DNA of 34,166 nt from positions 1 to 34,166 of the forward strand of contig JADLBC010000010.1 in assembly GCA_020847985.1 (NCBI GenBank), given 5' to 3'. The notes beneath the pieces are model-generated. The model made no database searches, was not told the origin of the DNA, and was given only the letters and a program-made list of their open reading frames with translations. This document shows positions 7,750 to 16,521 of the stretch, piece after piece. The first letter of the stretch is position 1. The number at the start of each line of letters is the position of its first letter. Both the position numbers and the translations under genes were made by a program. This DNA comes from Dehalococcoidia bacterium. GTDB taxonomy: Bacteria; Chloroflexota; Dehalococcoidia; Tepidiformales; Tepidiformaceae.

Positions 7750-8700
7750 TCAGGCGGTGGCGAAGGCGGCGCGGAGCGCGGCTCCGGCGTCGTCGTGGGC
7801 CTTGCGGGCGGCATCGACGCGGGCCTGCATGCCGAAGTAGCCGTGGATGAGGCCATCGTAGCGGACGCATTCGACGGCGACGCCGGCTTCCTTGAGGCGG
7901 CGGCCATAGGCTTCGCCTTCGTCGCGCAGGGGGTCGTAGCCGGCGGTCTGGATGAGGGCCGGGGGCAGGTTCGAAAGGTCCGGGGCGAGGAGGGGCGAGG
8001 CGTAGGGGTCCATGCCGTCGAGGTCGCGGGTGAGGTAGTGGCCCCAGAACCAGCGCATGGAGGCTTCGGTGAGGAGGTAGCCGTTGCCGTTTTCGCGGAT
8101 CGAGGGCGTGCCGTAGCTGTGGTGCGTCACCGGGTAGATGAGCAGCTGGAAGCTGGGGCGTGGGCCGTTGCGGTCGCGGGCCATGAGGGCGGTGACGGCG
8201 GCGAGGTTGCCGCCGGCGCTATCGCCGCCGACGGCGATGCGGGTGGCATCGATGCCGAGGCGCGCGGCGTTGCCGGCGACCCAGGCGAAGGCTTCGTAGG
8301 CGTCCTCGGCGGCGGCGGGATACTTGTGCTCGGGCGCGAGGCGGTAATCGACGGAGATAACGACGGCGCGGCTGTTCATGCAGAGGGTGCGGCAGGCGCC
8401 GTCGGAGGATTCGATGGAGCCGATCACCCAGCCGCCGCCGTGGTAGTAGACGAGCGCGGGGAGCGGGCCGGCGGGGGCGTTTTCGGGGCGGTAGATGCGG
8501 ATGGGGATGCCGCCGCCGGGGCCGGGGATGGTGGTGTCCTCGGTGCTTGCCACCGGGTCGAGGGGGGCTTCGACGCGCATCATTTCCATGAAGGCGCGTG
8601 CCTGCGGGGCATCCATGGTGCGGAAGACGGAGAGGCCGTCGGCGAGGCCGGCCTGGGCCATGGATTGAAGGGTCGCGGCGATCTGGGGATCGAGAGCCAT
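7750..8700 (-). CDS. Alpha/beta hydrolase, HSL-type esterase/lipase
   Basis: Carboxylesterase of the hormone-sensitive-lipase family (bacterial family IV), hydrolysing short to medium acyl esters; the real substrate is unknown. In the 316 residues the oxyanion-hole HGGG is at 87-90. The nucleophile S161 lies in GDSAGG (159-164), the acid D256 in YDPLRDEG, and the histidine H286 in LIHGYFG. All catalytic residues are therefore present. The open frame extends further upstream, but the ATG at 8700 gives the usual short cap helix (MALDPQIAATLQSM) and a normal family length. The LLM oxidoreductase gene ends 85 nt upstream with a hairpin between them. Confidence 0.92.
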   Translation of the reverse strand: MALDPQIAATLQSMAQAGLADGLSVFRTMDAPQARAFMEMMRVEAPLDPVASTEDTTIPGPGGGIPIRIYRPENAPAGPLPALVYYHGGGWVIGSIESSDGACRTLCMNSRAVVISVDYRLAPEHKYPAAAEDAYEAFAWVAGNAARLGIDATRIAVGGDSAGGNLAAVTALMARDRNGPRPSFQLLIYPVTHHSYGTPSIRENGNGYLLTEASMRWFWGHYLTRDLDGMDPYASPLLAPDLSNLPPALIQTAGYDPLRDEGEAYGRRLKEAGVAVECVRYDGLIHGYFGMQARVDAARKAHDDAGAALRAAFATA

Positions 8701-8742
8701 TGTGGGGACAACTCCGGCTACGGGTGATGGGTGCGGACGATA

Positions 8743-8767
8743 CTCGCTCCCCCGGCGGGGGAGCGAG
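8743..8767 (-). terminator. Perfect 11-bp hairpin between LLM and esterase genes
   Basis: CTCGCTCCCCC pairs exactly with GGGGGAGCGAG around a 3-nt loop. It starts 18 nt past the LLM stop codon and ends 43 nt before the esterase ATG. No T-run follows on the minus strand, so it may be a terminator, an RNA-processing stem or a stabiliser of the upstream mRNA. Confidence 0.45.
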
Positions 8768-8785
8768 CGGCGTACGGGGCCGGGA

Positions 8786-9805
8786 TCAGGAAACGAGGGT
8801 GCCGAGGACGCGTTCGACGCGCTTGAGGTCGCCCTGGGGCATGCCGATGACGGGGAGGTCGACGCCGAGCTGGCGGCGCTCCTCGATGCCCATGGCGACG
8901 GTTTCGAGGTCGCCGAAGATGGCGGTCTCTTCGAGCATCTCATCGCCCATGGCGGCCATGAGTTCGTCGTTGCTCTGGAAGGGCATGGGCTTGTGGACTT
9001 CGCCGGCGGCGCGCATGGCGGCGACCTGCGGGCCGAAGCCGTTGCGGGTGAGCATGCGGTGGTAGAAGTCGCCCATGTTGGTGACGTACCAGGAGATGGG
9101 GCCGGCGGCCATGCGCTTCGCGCGGGCCGGGTCGTCATCGATGACGGTGGTGAGGCTGGCGACGCATTCGACGGAGCCGGCGGGGCGGGCGGCGCGATCG
9201 GAGCCCTTCTGGACGGTGGCGAGGCCGCTGCGGAACTTGGACTTCGGCCAGTAGATGGGCATCCAGCCATCGGCCACTTCGCCCACGATCTCCATGCTCT
9301 TGGGGGCGATGGAGGCGACATAGATGGGGATGTGGTTGCGGACGGGGTTGAAGAGGAGCTTGAAGCCGCGCTGGAGCTTGAAGATCTCGCCGTCGTAGAA
9401 GACTTTTTCGCCGGCGATGATCATGTTGATGATCTCGCAGTATTCCTTGATGCGCTGGAGGGGCTTTTCGAAGGGCTGGCCGTGCCAGTGTTCGATGACG
9501 CGGGCGCCGGAGGTGCCGAGGCCGATGATGACGCGGCCGCCGGAGAGCTCATCGAGGGTGGCGTAGGTCATGGCGAGGACGGCTGGGGAGCGGCCGAAGA
9601 CGGGTGCGATGCCGGTGCCGAGCTTGATCTTCTCGGTCTGGAGGGCGACCTGGGTGAGGAGCGAGAACTGGTCGCGGCCCCAGGTTTCGGCGGTGAAGAT
9701 GGCTTCGACGCCTACTTCCTCGGCGATTTTGATGCGCTGGATGAGGTCCTTGGTCTGGTCCGGGGTGCCGGCGAAGCCGACGGAGAGCGCGAGGCGGCGA
9801 GCCAT
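8786..9805 (-). CDS. LLM-class (luciferase-like) flavin/F420-dependent oxidoreductase
   Basis: TIM-barrel oxidoreductase of the bacterial luciferase superfamily, 339 residues. Family features include FTAETWGRDQFSLLTQVAL (residues 37-55), KIKLGTGIAPVFGRSP and LDELSGGRVIIGLGTSG, followed by PIYVASIAPKSMEIVGEVADGW. The pattern fits the F420-dependent methylene-H4MPT reductase-like branch more than FMN monooxygenases, but the cofactor is inferred. The start ATG at 9805 has AAGGA 9 nt upstream. Together with the downstream esterase it could degrade an ester or related small molecule; no direct evidence for that. Confidence 0.9.
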   Translation of the reverse strand: MARRLALSVGFAGTPDQTKDLIQRIKIAEEVGVEAIFTAETWGRDQFSLLTQVALQTEKIKLGTGIAPVFGRSPAVLAMTYATLDELSGGRVIIGLGTSGARVIEHWHGQPFEKPLQRIKEYCEIINMIIAGEKVFYDGEIFKLQRGFKLLFNPVRNHIPIYVASIAPKSMEIVGEVADGWMPIYWPKSKFRSGLATVQKGSDRAARPAGSVECVASLTTVIDDDPARAKRMAAGPISWYVTNMGDFYHRMLTRNGFGPQVAAMRAAGEVHKPMPFQSNDELMAAMGDEMLEETAIFGDLETVAMGIEERRQLGVDLPVIGMPQGDLKRVERVLGTLVS

Positions 9806-9883
9806 CTGCGGGTCCTTCGTGTGAGAGTCAATGCCGGATTCTGAGGGAGACGCGGGAATCTCTCAACCGCCATCCGGACGTGA

Positions 9884-11299
9884 TCAGACCTGGCGCCAGT
9901 GGCGCGAGGCGGGGATGAATTCGTACGCGCGGTCGAGTTGAGGGACCACGGGGTGGAAGCCGGCGGCGGTGAGCTTCGCGGCGAGGGCCTCGGAGGCATC
10001 GGGTTCGCCGTGTGCGAGGAAGATGGTGGCGGGCTTGTGGGGCGCGGCTTTCACCCAGTCCACGAGGCCGTCCTCGTCGGCGTGGGCGGAGAGGCCATCG
10101 ACGGAGATCCAGTGGCAGTTCACGGGGACGTCCTGGCCGTGGATGCGGAGGGTTCGTTCGCCATCGAGGAGGCGGCGCCCGCGGGTGCCGGCCGCCTGGT
10201 AGCCGACGAGCACGAGCAGGTTCTTGCCATCGGGGAGGAGGCGGGCGAGGTGGTGAAGGACGCGGCCGCCGGTGAGCATGCCGCTGGACGCGATGATCAC
10301 GCGCGGCCCTTCGAGGTTGTTGAGTTGGCGCGATTCCTCGATCGTGCGGTGAAGGCGGACGCCCGCGGGGAAGAGGCGGCCGCGGCGGGGTTCGCCGGTG
10401 CCGGGATCGAGTTCGCCCGACTCGAGGTGGCGTTCGTAGATGCCGGTGACGTCGGCGGCCATGGGGCTATCGATATGGATGGGGATGCGGGGAAGCAGGC
10501 CCTGGTCCATCAGGTCGTCGAGCATGAGAGTGACGAGCTGGGCGCGGGCGACGGCGAAGGCGGGAATGAGGATGGTGCCGCCGCGGCGGATGGCGGCATC
10601 GAACGGCTTGCGGAGCTGCTCCTGGAGGGGCGCGGGGTCGTGTTGGCGGCCGCCGTAGGTGGATTCGAGCACGAGCGTATCGCAGAGGGGGAGCGGCTCG
10701 GGGTCGATGTGGAGGGGCATGTCCGTGCGGCCGAGGTCGCCGCTGAAGACCATGCGGGTGTGGCCGTGTTCGCGCGGGGACTGCACCTGCACGTGGGCGG
10801 AGCCGAGGATGTGTCCCGCGTTATGGAATGTCGCGGTGAAGCCGCCGGGGAGGTCGACTTCGCGGCCATAGGGCACGGGGCGGAGGTAGCGAAGGGCGTG
10901 CTCGACGTCGCGGGCATCGAAGAGGGGGAGTGCGGGGTGGTGCTTGCTGTAGCCCTTGCGGTTGGCGTAGTCGGCGTCTTCTTCCTGGAGCTTCGCGGCA
11001 TCCATGAGGACGATGGGCGCGAGTTCGGCGGTGGCGCGCGTGCAGTAGATCGGGCCGCGGAAGCCATCGCGAACGAAGCGGGGGATGTAGCCGCAGTGGT
11101 CGATGTGGGCGTGGGTGAGGACGAGCGAATCGACGGCGCGCGGGTCGAAGGCGGTGCGGCGCCAGTTCATTTCGCGGAGGCTTTTGAGCCCCTGGAAGAG
11201 GCCGCAATCGACGAGCACCTGGTGCTGCCCGGCCGTGAGAAGAAAGCGGGAGCCGGTGACGGTTCCCGCGCCGCCATGGAATCCGAGAGTGAGCGTCAC
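9884..11299 (-). CDS. MBL-fold/beta-CASP RNase-like protein (CPSF73/YSH1-type)
   Basis: Metallo-beta-lactamase fold hydrolase with beta-CASP and RMMBL domains, a class that processes RNA. The zinc motif HAHIDH is at residues 63-68. Further ligand motifs are HNAGHILGSAHV, FSGDLGR and, near the C terminus, GLSAHADEDGLVDW. The beta-CASP region contains ESTYGGR, IPAFAVARAQ and ASSGMLTGGR. The 471 residues lack the KH domains of archaeal aCPSF. The start is GTG at 11299. It is distinct from the RNase J at 27.8 kb, so this genome has at least two beta-CASP enzymes. The stand-alone bacterial group is known but its RNA targets are largely undefined. Confidence 0.9.
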   Translation of the reverse strand: MTLTLGFHGGAGTVTGSRFLLTAGQHQVLVDCGLFQGLKSLREMNWRRTAFDPRAVDSLVLTHAHIDHCGYIPRFVRDGFRGPIYCTRATAELAPIVLMDAAKLQEEDADYANRKGYSKHHPALPLFDARDVEHALRYLRPVPYGREVDLPGGFTATFHNAGHILGSAHVQVQSPREHGHTRMVFSGDLGRTDMPLHIDPEPLPLCDTLVLESTYGGRQHDPAPLQEQLRKPFDAAIRRGGTILIPAFAVARAQLVTLMLDDLMDQGLLPRIPIHIDSPMAADVTGIYERHLESGELDPGTGEPRRGRLFPAGVRLHRTIEESRQLNNLEGPRVIIASSGMLTGGRVLHHLARLLPDGKNLLVLVGYQAAGTRGRRLLDGERTLRIHGQDVPVNCHWISVDGLSAHADEDGLVDWVKAAPHKPATIFLAHGEPDASEALAAKLTAAGFHPVVPQLDRAYEFIPASRHWRQV

Positions 11300-11340
11300 G
11301 CCGCCATCGTGGGCGGGCGCGCGACGGCGGGCAAGGGTCG

Positions 11341-12255
11341 TCAGGCCGAGAGATCGACCTGCTGAACGGCCCCCGCGACGCCATCGTTCGCGGCCGTGGG
11401 GCTTGCGCCGGCATCGTCGGCGGGTGCGGCTTCGTCGCCGTGGTCCTTCGCCAGATGCTTGAGGAAGCGGTAGGCGTGGTCGTCTTCATCGACGTGGCCC
11501 TGGCGGTCGTCGTCGTGATCGCGGACTGCTTCGTACGCCTTGCCGGGGCGGGCGGCGAGGAGGTCGGCGCTGCTCGGGCGGGCGTTTCCATGGTCGACGT
11601 GCATGAAGCCGGCGCCGTGGCGGGGGGCGCTGTCGCGGGTGCTATCGACGGGGAGGTCGAAGGTGAAGCGCCGCGAGCCGAGGGCGGAGGCATCGCCGTC
11701 GAAGCGGATGGCAGGGGTATCGCCGGCCGCGCCGCCGATGGCGAGGGCGAAGTCGTTCGATTCGAGCGACGATCGGGAGAGGGTGAACGAGATGGTGACC
11801 TTGAGGTCCTGGCCATCGGCGGTGTGCACGATGGCCGAGGCTTCGATGGTTGTGGTCTCGGATTCGAGGGTGGCCTCGCGGAGCGCGAGGCGGGTCCCGT
11901 CCGGGCCAGACGATCCGGCGACGCTGGAAACCGCGGCAGTGGTGTGTTCGGTGGTGCTGGTGAAGGTGGCGTCTTCGATCCCGGTGATCTGAACGTCCTG
12001 GCCGGTGACCGCCTTCACGAGGGCGGCGATGAAGCGCACCTGTGGGTCGCCGGGCTCGCCGGCGGGATCGGCTTCGTTGGCGCGGGCGGCGCGGGCGGCT
12101 TCGCGGGCGGCATCGGAGATGGTGGTGGCGTCGCGCGTGGGGCGCGGGCCGTGATGATGGCCGGCGGCGCGATCGGTTCGCCAGGGGCGCTGGGGGTCCC
12201 GCGCGGGTGCGAGGCGCTGGTTGGCGAAGTTGAGGAACGAGGTATCGATGCGCAT
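11341..12255 (-). CDS. Uncharacterised protein with a degenerate EF-hand-like C terminus
   Basis: 304 residues, no membrane segment or obvious signal peptide, rich in Ala, Asp, Thr and His. The middle contains a beta-rich stretch (residues 130-160, ESETTTIEASAIVHTADG then LKVTISFTLSRS) and a second one (PAIRFDGDASALGSRRFTFDL, 181-201, 20-residue core). Residues 248-259 read DDDRQGHVDEDD and fit an EF-hand loop (D-x-D-x-Q-G-x-V-D-x-x-D). From memory this order resembles a proteobacterial family whose C-terminal half holds FDLDxDG, a SELFG-type segment and DxDxNGxID loops; here the middle signature is altered (ARPSSADLLAARPGKAYEAV). The ATG at 12255 is chosen over upstream in-frame starts for its GAAGGTGG ribosome site and sensible N terminus. 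Confidence 0.7.
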   Translation of the reverse strand: MRIDTSFLNFANQRLAPARDPQRPWRTDRAAGHHHGPRPTRDATTISDAAREAARAARANEADPAGEPGDPQVRFIAALVKAVTGQDVQITGIEDATFTSTTEHTTAAVSSVAGSSGPDGTRLALREATLESETTTIEASAIVHTADGQDLKVTISFTLSRSSLESNDFALAIGGAAGDTPAIRFDGDASALGSRRFTFDLPVDSTRDSAPRHGAGFMHVDHGNARPSSADLLAARPGKAYEAVRDHDDDRQGHVDEDDHAYRFLKHLAKDHGDEAAPADDAGASPTAANDGVAGAVQQVDLSA

Positions 12256-12344
12256 GGGCGCGCCACCTTCAAATCGGTGTACTGCGGGAGTATCGGTTGG
12301 AAACGGGGCGATATTGAGAGCGCGTGTGGGAAATCGCCGCCATA

Positions 12345-13583
12345 ATGGGCGCGATGCGAGGCCTGCTCCGGACGGTAAAGGCCGCGATCGTGGCAGGGGA
12401 AGCGATTGCCGCCGCAATCTCCCTGTACGAATCGGCGGTCATGGTGGCGGGGCGTTCGCGCGCGCCGCGCGAACCGGAGCCCCCGCCGGCTTTGCCGCGG
12501 TTCGCGCTCATGGTGTGTGCGCGCAACGAGGAGCGCGTGGTGGGCGGCATCCTGGAGTCGCTGCTGCGGCAGGACTACCCGACGGCCCTCTTCGATGTCT
12601 TCCTGGTGGCGCACAACTGCACGGACGCGACCGCGTCGATCGGACAGAAGCTGGGCGCGTGGGTGATCGACGCCTCCGAGGCGCCGCCGGGCAAGGTGGA
12701 GGCGATGCGCCTCGGGCTCGCGGCGATCGGCGAAGGGTACGACTTCATCGGGGTGTTCGATGCGGATTCGCGCGTGCCCCAGGGGTTCCTGCGGGCGGTG
12801 GCGGCGGCGAGCGCGGACGAGCAGTGCATCCAGGTCGAGACGGTGCCGCATCGTACCGACGACTGGCTGGCGACGGGATACGGGCTCGGGCGGCGGGCAC
12901 GGAACCTGTTCTGGTGGCAGCCCCGGGCGCGCCTGGGCATGGGCACGACGGTGAGCGGCAGCGGCTACTTCGTTCGCAGCAGCCTTTTCAACACCGTGCT
13001 GGCGGACGCGCACACGATGACCGAGGACCTGGAACTGACGGCGGACCTCTACGCCCGGGGCGAGCGCGTCTCCTTCGTGAGCACGACGCACATCGAGGTG
13101 GAGGAGCCGCACCGCTTCGCGGCGTCGCTTCGGCAGCGGTCGCGCTGGGTGCGCGGGCACTTCGCGGTGGTGCGGTCGTACTGGCGGCCAATCGGGGCGC
13201 GAGCGGCGAAGGGTGACCTGCGGGCGTTCGACATCGGGCTCTACCTCTTGTTTCCGACGCGCGTGATGACGCGGACGGCGATCAGCGCGGCGTACCTGCT
13301 GAAGCTGTTGCGTGGGCCCGGGTTGCCGCGCCCCATCCTCGGGCTGGCGATGCTGGCGGAGTGGGTCTTGCCGGCGACGATCGCGGTGCGGGCGCGGCTG
13401 GTGCCGTTGAGTCTCGGCGGGCTCGAAGCGGCGGTGCGCCATGGGCTGCTGAACCTGCTCTGGTTCCCGATCGGCCTGTGGGCGCTGGTGACGCCGGGGA
13501 ACCGGAGCTGGGACCCGGTGCCGCGGGCCGCGGCGGAGGAGGAGGGACGCGATGCCGTCATCTCGACCGGCCCGGCGCACTGA
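12345..13583 (+). CDS. Family 2 glycosyltransferase, membrane-associated
   Basis: Processive-type GT2 transferase with a cytosolic GT-A domain and C-terminal membrane helices. An N-terminal hydrophobic stretch precedes FALMVCARNEERVVGGIL. The metal-binding DAD is in FDADSRVP. The acceptor-side motif TEDLEL and the RQRSRWVRGH (Q/RxxRW) motif of cellulose/hyaluronan-synthase-like enzymes are present. Two to three hydrophobic segments follow (LYLLFPTRVMTRTAIS onward). The start is uncertain: ATG at 12345 is given, with GTG 12324 and ATG 12354 in the same frame and no decisive ribosome site. Its last 32 bases overlap the next gene, so the pair is probably translated together. Sugar donor and product unknown. 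Confidence 0.87.
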   Translation: MGAMRGLLRTVKAAIVAGEAIAAAISLYESAVMVAGRSRAPREPEPPPALPRFALMVCARNEERVVGGILESLLRQDYPTALFDVFLVAHNCTDATASIGQKLGAWVIDASEAPPGKVEAMRLGLAAIGEGYDFIGVFDADSRVPQGFLRAVAAASADEQCIQVETVPHRTDDWLATGYGLGRRARNLFWWQPRARLGMGTTVSGSGYFVRSSLFNTVLADAHTMTEDLELTADLYARGERVSFVSTTHIEVEEPHRFAASLRQRSRWVRGHFAVVRSYWRPIGARAAKGDLRAFDIGLYLLFPTRVMTRTAISAAYLLKLLRGPGLPRPILGLAMLAEWVLPATIAVRARLVPLSLGGLEAAVRHGLLNLLWFPIGLWALVTPGNRSWDPVPRAAAEEEGRDAVISTGPAH

Positions 13584-15111
13584 GCGGGTCGCGCTGACCG
13601 CGTTCGGGGCGGGCGCGGGTCTGCTGGCGCTGACGTGGCTGCTGGGCTTTTCGCTGCGCGCGCCCATCTGGTCCGAGGACATCGAGAACATTCGGCGTTC
13701 GGGGCTTTTCCGGCTGTACGGCGGCGAGGCCATCAACATGGTGAATACGGCGCTGCTGATGATGCTGCTGAGCGGCGGGTACATCGCGGCACTGTGGGGG
13801 CTGCACCGGGGAATCCCACGGCCGTTCGCGATGGCGGCGGGGGCTTCGGTGGTGGTGATGGCGTGTGTGCTGCCGGTGGCGCCGCTGACCTCGCCGGATG
13901 CGGCACACCTGGCGGCCGACGTGCGCACCTTCTGGCGGGGGACGGACCCGACGGGGCGCCACGGCCCGCCGAACCTGCAAGACGACCCGGTGGCGAAAGA
14001 GGTGCGCGTCTTCAGCGACCTGCCCAGCGGCTACGGGCCGGTGGCGTACGCGGTCGGGGGGGCGAGCATCCCGTTCGTGGGCGACACGCTGCGCTGGAAC
14101 GTCTTCGGTGTGAAAGCGGTCGCGGCGCTGTTCCTGCTGGCGGCGGGGGTGATCACCGGCCTCGTGGCGCGAAAGCTGGGGAACGACCCGGGCTTCGCGA
14201 TGGCCTTCGTAACGCTCAACCCGCTGATGCTCTGGGAGTTCGTGGCCGACGGACACAACGACCCGATCATGGTGGCGCTCGGGATGGGCGCGATCCTGTT
14301 GGCGGTGCAGGACCGGGTCTGGTGGCGGCTGGCGGCGGCGCCGCTGGCGGTCCTCTCGGTGGCGGCGAAGTACGCGATGATCGTGGTCTCGCCCGTGTTC
14401 GCGGCGTGGTGGGTGGAACGCATCCGGCTGGCGCCACCGGCGTGGTTGCCGGGACCGATCGTCGCGCTGTTGCCGAAGGCGCGCCCGGTGATGGCCGGGG
14501 TGGCGATCGCGGGGGGCATCGCCGCGGGCCTGTTCATCGGGCTGGACATGCTCCCGGGCGGGACGTCGGGGCCGGCGACGGGGCTGACGCGGAATACGCC
14601 ATGGACGTTCGGGCGGGCGGTGTTCGATACGAAGGACCGCGAGAACTGGCTGTTCGGCGTGTGCTACGCGGGGATCGCGACGACGGCGGGGCTGATCATC
14701 CTGCGGCACCGGATGGAAACGGCGCGGGATGCGCTGGCGGCATCGGCGCTGCTGATGGCGATCTTCCTGTTCGCACTTTCGCCGAACCTGCGGCACTGGT
14801 ATCAGCTCTGGGGCCTGCCGCTGATCGCGGTCGGTGGCCGGCGCTGGCTGATGGCGGGCGGCGTGGCGTTCTCGTTGGGGGCGTTTTCAACGTTGCTCGC
14901 GCTGAACTGGCAGGCGGCGATCCAGACGCAGATGGGGATCAAGAACCCGGTCGATAACTCGGTGCTTTTCCTGTGGGTGCTGACGGTCTCGGTGGTGCTG
15001 TTCGTGTGGTTCCGGGACCGCGAGGCGGCGCGGCGGGCGGAGGCGGCGGAGGCGCGCCGGGCGCAGCGGCGGCTGCCGGGGCGCCCGGCGGGGGCGGGTT
15101 CCCGCCGCTGA
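13552..15111 (+). CDS. GT-C-fold polytopic glycosyltransferase (polyprenyl-phosphate-mannose type)
   Basis: 519-residue membrane protein with about 11-13 hydrophobic segments. An early extracytoplasmic loop carries acidic residues (SPDAAHLAADVRTFWRG). The motif NPLMLWEFVADGHNDPIMVAL is characteristic of the MptA/MptB-like alpha-mannosyltransferases and DUF2029 proteins that use polyprenyl-phosphate sugars outside the membrane (shown here in two parts: NPLMLWEF and VADGHNDPIMVAL). The C terminus is a basic Arg/Ala-rich tail. It overlaps the GT2 gene by 32 nt. A reasonable inference is that the pair builds a cell-envelope glycan or glycolipid. The exact sugar cannot be told. Confidence 0.8.
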   Translation: MPSSRPARRTERVALTAFGAGAGLLALTWLLGFSLRAPIWSEDIENIRRSGLFRLYGGEAINMVNTALLMMLLSGGYIAALWGLHRGIPRPFAMAAGASVVVMACVLPVAPLTSPDAAHLAADVRTFWRGTDPTGRHGPPNLQDDPVAKEVRVFSDLPSGYGPVAYAVGGASIPFVGDTLRWNVFGVKAVAALFLLAAGVITGLVARKLGNDPGFAMAFVTLNPLMLWEFVADGHNDPIMVALGMGAILLAVQDRVWWRLAAAPLAVLSVAAKYAMIVVSPVFAAWWVERIRLAPPAWLPGPIVALLPKARPVMAGVAIAGGIAAGLFIGLDMLPGGTSGPATGLTRNTPWTFGRAVFDTKDRENWLFGVCYAGIATTAGLIILRHRMETARDALAASALLMAIFLFALSPNLRHWYQLWGLPLIAVGGRRWLMAGGVAFSLGAFSTLLALNWQAAIQTQMGIKNPVDNSVLFLWVLTVSVVLFVWFRDREAARRAEAAEARRAQRRLPGRPAGAGSRR

Positions 15112-15177
15112 GCGCCCGGGTATCGCGCCGGGCGGCGACGCGGCAGAGTACGCGGCTGGGGAGGGCCGCCATGACCG

Positions 15178-15999
15178 ATGCTTGAGCTGCTGCTGCTGGT
15201 GCCGCTGGGCGTGGCCGTGGGCGCGTTCGGTACGCTCGTCGGGGCGGGCGGCGGCTTCGCGCTCGTGCCGGTGCTGCTGCTCCTCTACCCGGACCGGGAC
15301 CCGGAGACCATCACGTCGATGTCGCTGTTCGTGGTCTGGGCGAACGCGACGTCGGGCACGATCGCGTATGTGCGGCAGCGCCGGGTCGATTACTTCAGCG
15401 GGATCTGGTTCGCGATCGCGACGCTGCCTGGGGCGGTGGCCGGGGCGATCGTGGTCGGCTATGTGCCGCGCCGGGCGTTCGACATCCTGTTTTCGACGGT
15501 CCTCATCGTGCTCGGGCTGTTCCTCTTCTTCCGGTCGCAATCAAACGCGATCCGGCCGCCGTTGCAGGGGCGCGGGGTGGTGCAGCGGCGCATCACGGAC
15601 GCGAACGGGTCGACGTTCGTCTACGCGTACCGGCTGTGGCAGGGGGTGGCGATCTCGACGGCGGTGGGATTCATGTCGAGCCTGCTGGGCATCGGCGGCG
15701 GGGTGGTGCATGTGCCGGTGATGGCGACGGTGCTGCACTTCCCCGTGCACATCGCGGCGGCGACGTCGCACTTTGTGCTCGCGTTCATGGCGCTGGAAGG
15801 GACGGGCGTGCACTTCGCGACGGGGGCGCTGGGGTGGGACCAATCGCTGGCGCAGGCAGCGGCGATCGCGCTGGGGGCGATCCCGGGGGCACAGATCGGC
15901 GCGCGGCTCTCGCACCGGCTGCACGGCGGGATCATCATCCGGGCGCTGGCCATCGCGCTCGTGCTGGTGGGTGTGCGGCTGTCGTTGACGGCGTTCTAG
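15178..15999 (+). CDS. Sulfite exporter TauE/SafE-family permease
   Basis: TSUP-family membrane transporter of 273 residues with about eight hydrophobic segments. It shows the two-fold internal repeat typical of the family: GTLVGAGGGFALVPVLLL near the N terminus and SSLLGIGGGVVHVPVMATVL in the second half. Members move sulfite, sulfoacetate or other small organic anions; the substrate here is not predictable. A loop between the halves (about residues 125-150) is polar and charged. It is 66 nt after the GT-C gene and converges on the UspA-like gene with a 9-nt gap. A second, distinct TSUP gene is at 26155. Confidence 0.88.
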   Translation: MLELLLLVPLGVAVGAFGTLVGAGGGFALVPVLLLLYPDRDPETITSMSLFVVWANATSGTIAYVRQRRVDYFSGIWFAIATLPGAVAGAIVVGYVPRRAFDILFSTVLIVLGLFLFFRSQSNAIRPPLQGRGVVQRRITDANGSTFVYAYRLWQGVAISTAVGFMSSLLGIGGGVVHVPVMATVLHFPVHIAAATSHFVLAFMALEGTGVHFATGALGWDQSLAQAAAIALGAIPGAQIGARLSHRLHGGIIIRALAIALVLVGVRLSLTAF

Positions 16000-16008
16000 G
16001 CGCGCCCA

Positions 16009-16521
16009 TCAGGAAGCGGAGGGGCCTGACCACGGGTAGTGGACGGTGCCATCCTCATCGACCACGGCGACGGGGCGATGGGTTTCCTCGATCGCCTTTT
16101 CGAGGGTGGCGCCGCGGAGGCGGTCCATGAGGCCGGGGTCGGCCATGGCGGCCGGGAGCATGATCAGGTCGACACCGTGGTGGCCGGCGTATTCGGCGAG
16201 ACCAGCGGCGCCTTTCTGGCTCGGGAGCCAGCCCCAGGCCTGGATGCCTTCTCCCCGGGCGTGCGAGACCTGGGCGGCGATGGCGTGGCGTCCCGCGGCT
16301 TCGAGGGCGGGCGGGTCGAGCAGGTCCGGATAGGCCTCGGCGGTGCCTTCGCCGGACCACTCGGTAGGGGTGGGGGCGGCGAGAAGCTGGGCGGCATCGA
16401 TGTCATAGAGGATGAGGCGGGCGTTGGCGTCGCGGGCGGCATCCTCGGCGGCGAGACGAAGGAAGTGGTAGCGGTCGTCCTCGGCGGTGTAGGCGAGGAT
16501 GCAGGTCGGTGTGGTGGGCAT
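16009..16521 (-). CDS. UspA-like (universal stress protein) domain protein
   Basis: 170-residue single-domain protein with the alternating strand/helix pattern of the USP/adenine-nucleotide alpha hydrolase fold. It opens with [29 protein letters not shown] strand 1/helix 1, has a long variable insertion (residues 45-85), then strand [18 protein letters not shown] and a C-terminal [10 protein letters not shown] strand. The G-x2-G-x9-G(S/T) ATP-binding motif of ATP-binding USPs is not evident, so it may not bind ATP. GAGGAGG lies 6 nt before the ATG. It is divergent from glgX with 192 bp between the two starts. Confidence 0.65.
   Translation of the reverse strand: MPTTPTCILAYTAEDDRYHFLRLAAEDAARDANARLILYDIDAAQLLAAPTPTEWSGEGTAEAYPDLLDPPALEAAGRHAIAAQVSHARGEGIQAWGWLPSQKGAAGLAEYAGHHGVDLIMLPAAMADPGLMDRLRGATLEKAIEETHRPVAVVDEDGTVHYPWSGPSAS

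Noticed and set aside
12015..13928. 637-codon minus-strand frame opposite the GT2 gene
   Set aside because: Arg/His/Pro-rich shadow; the plus strand carries the intact GT2 motifs.
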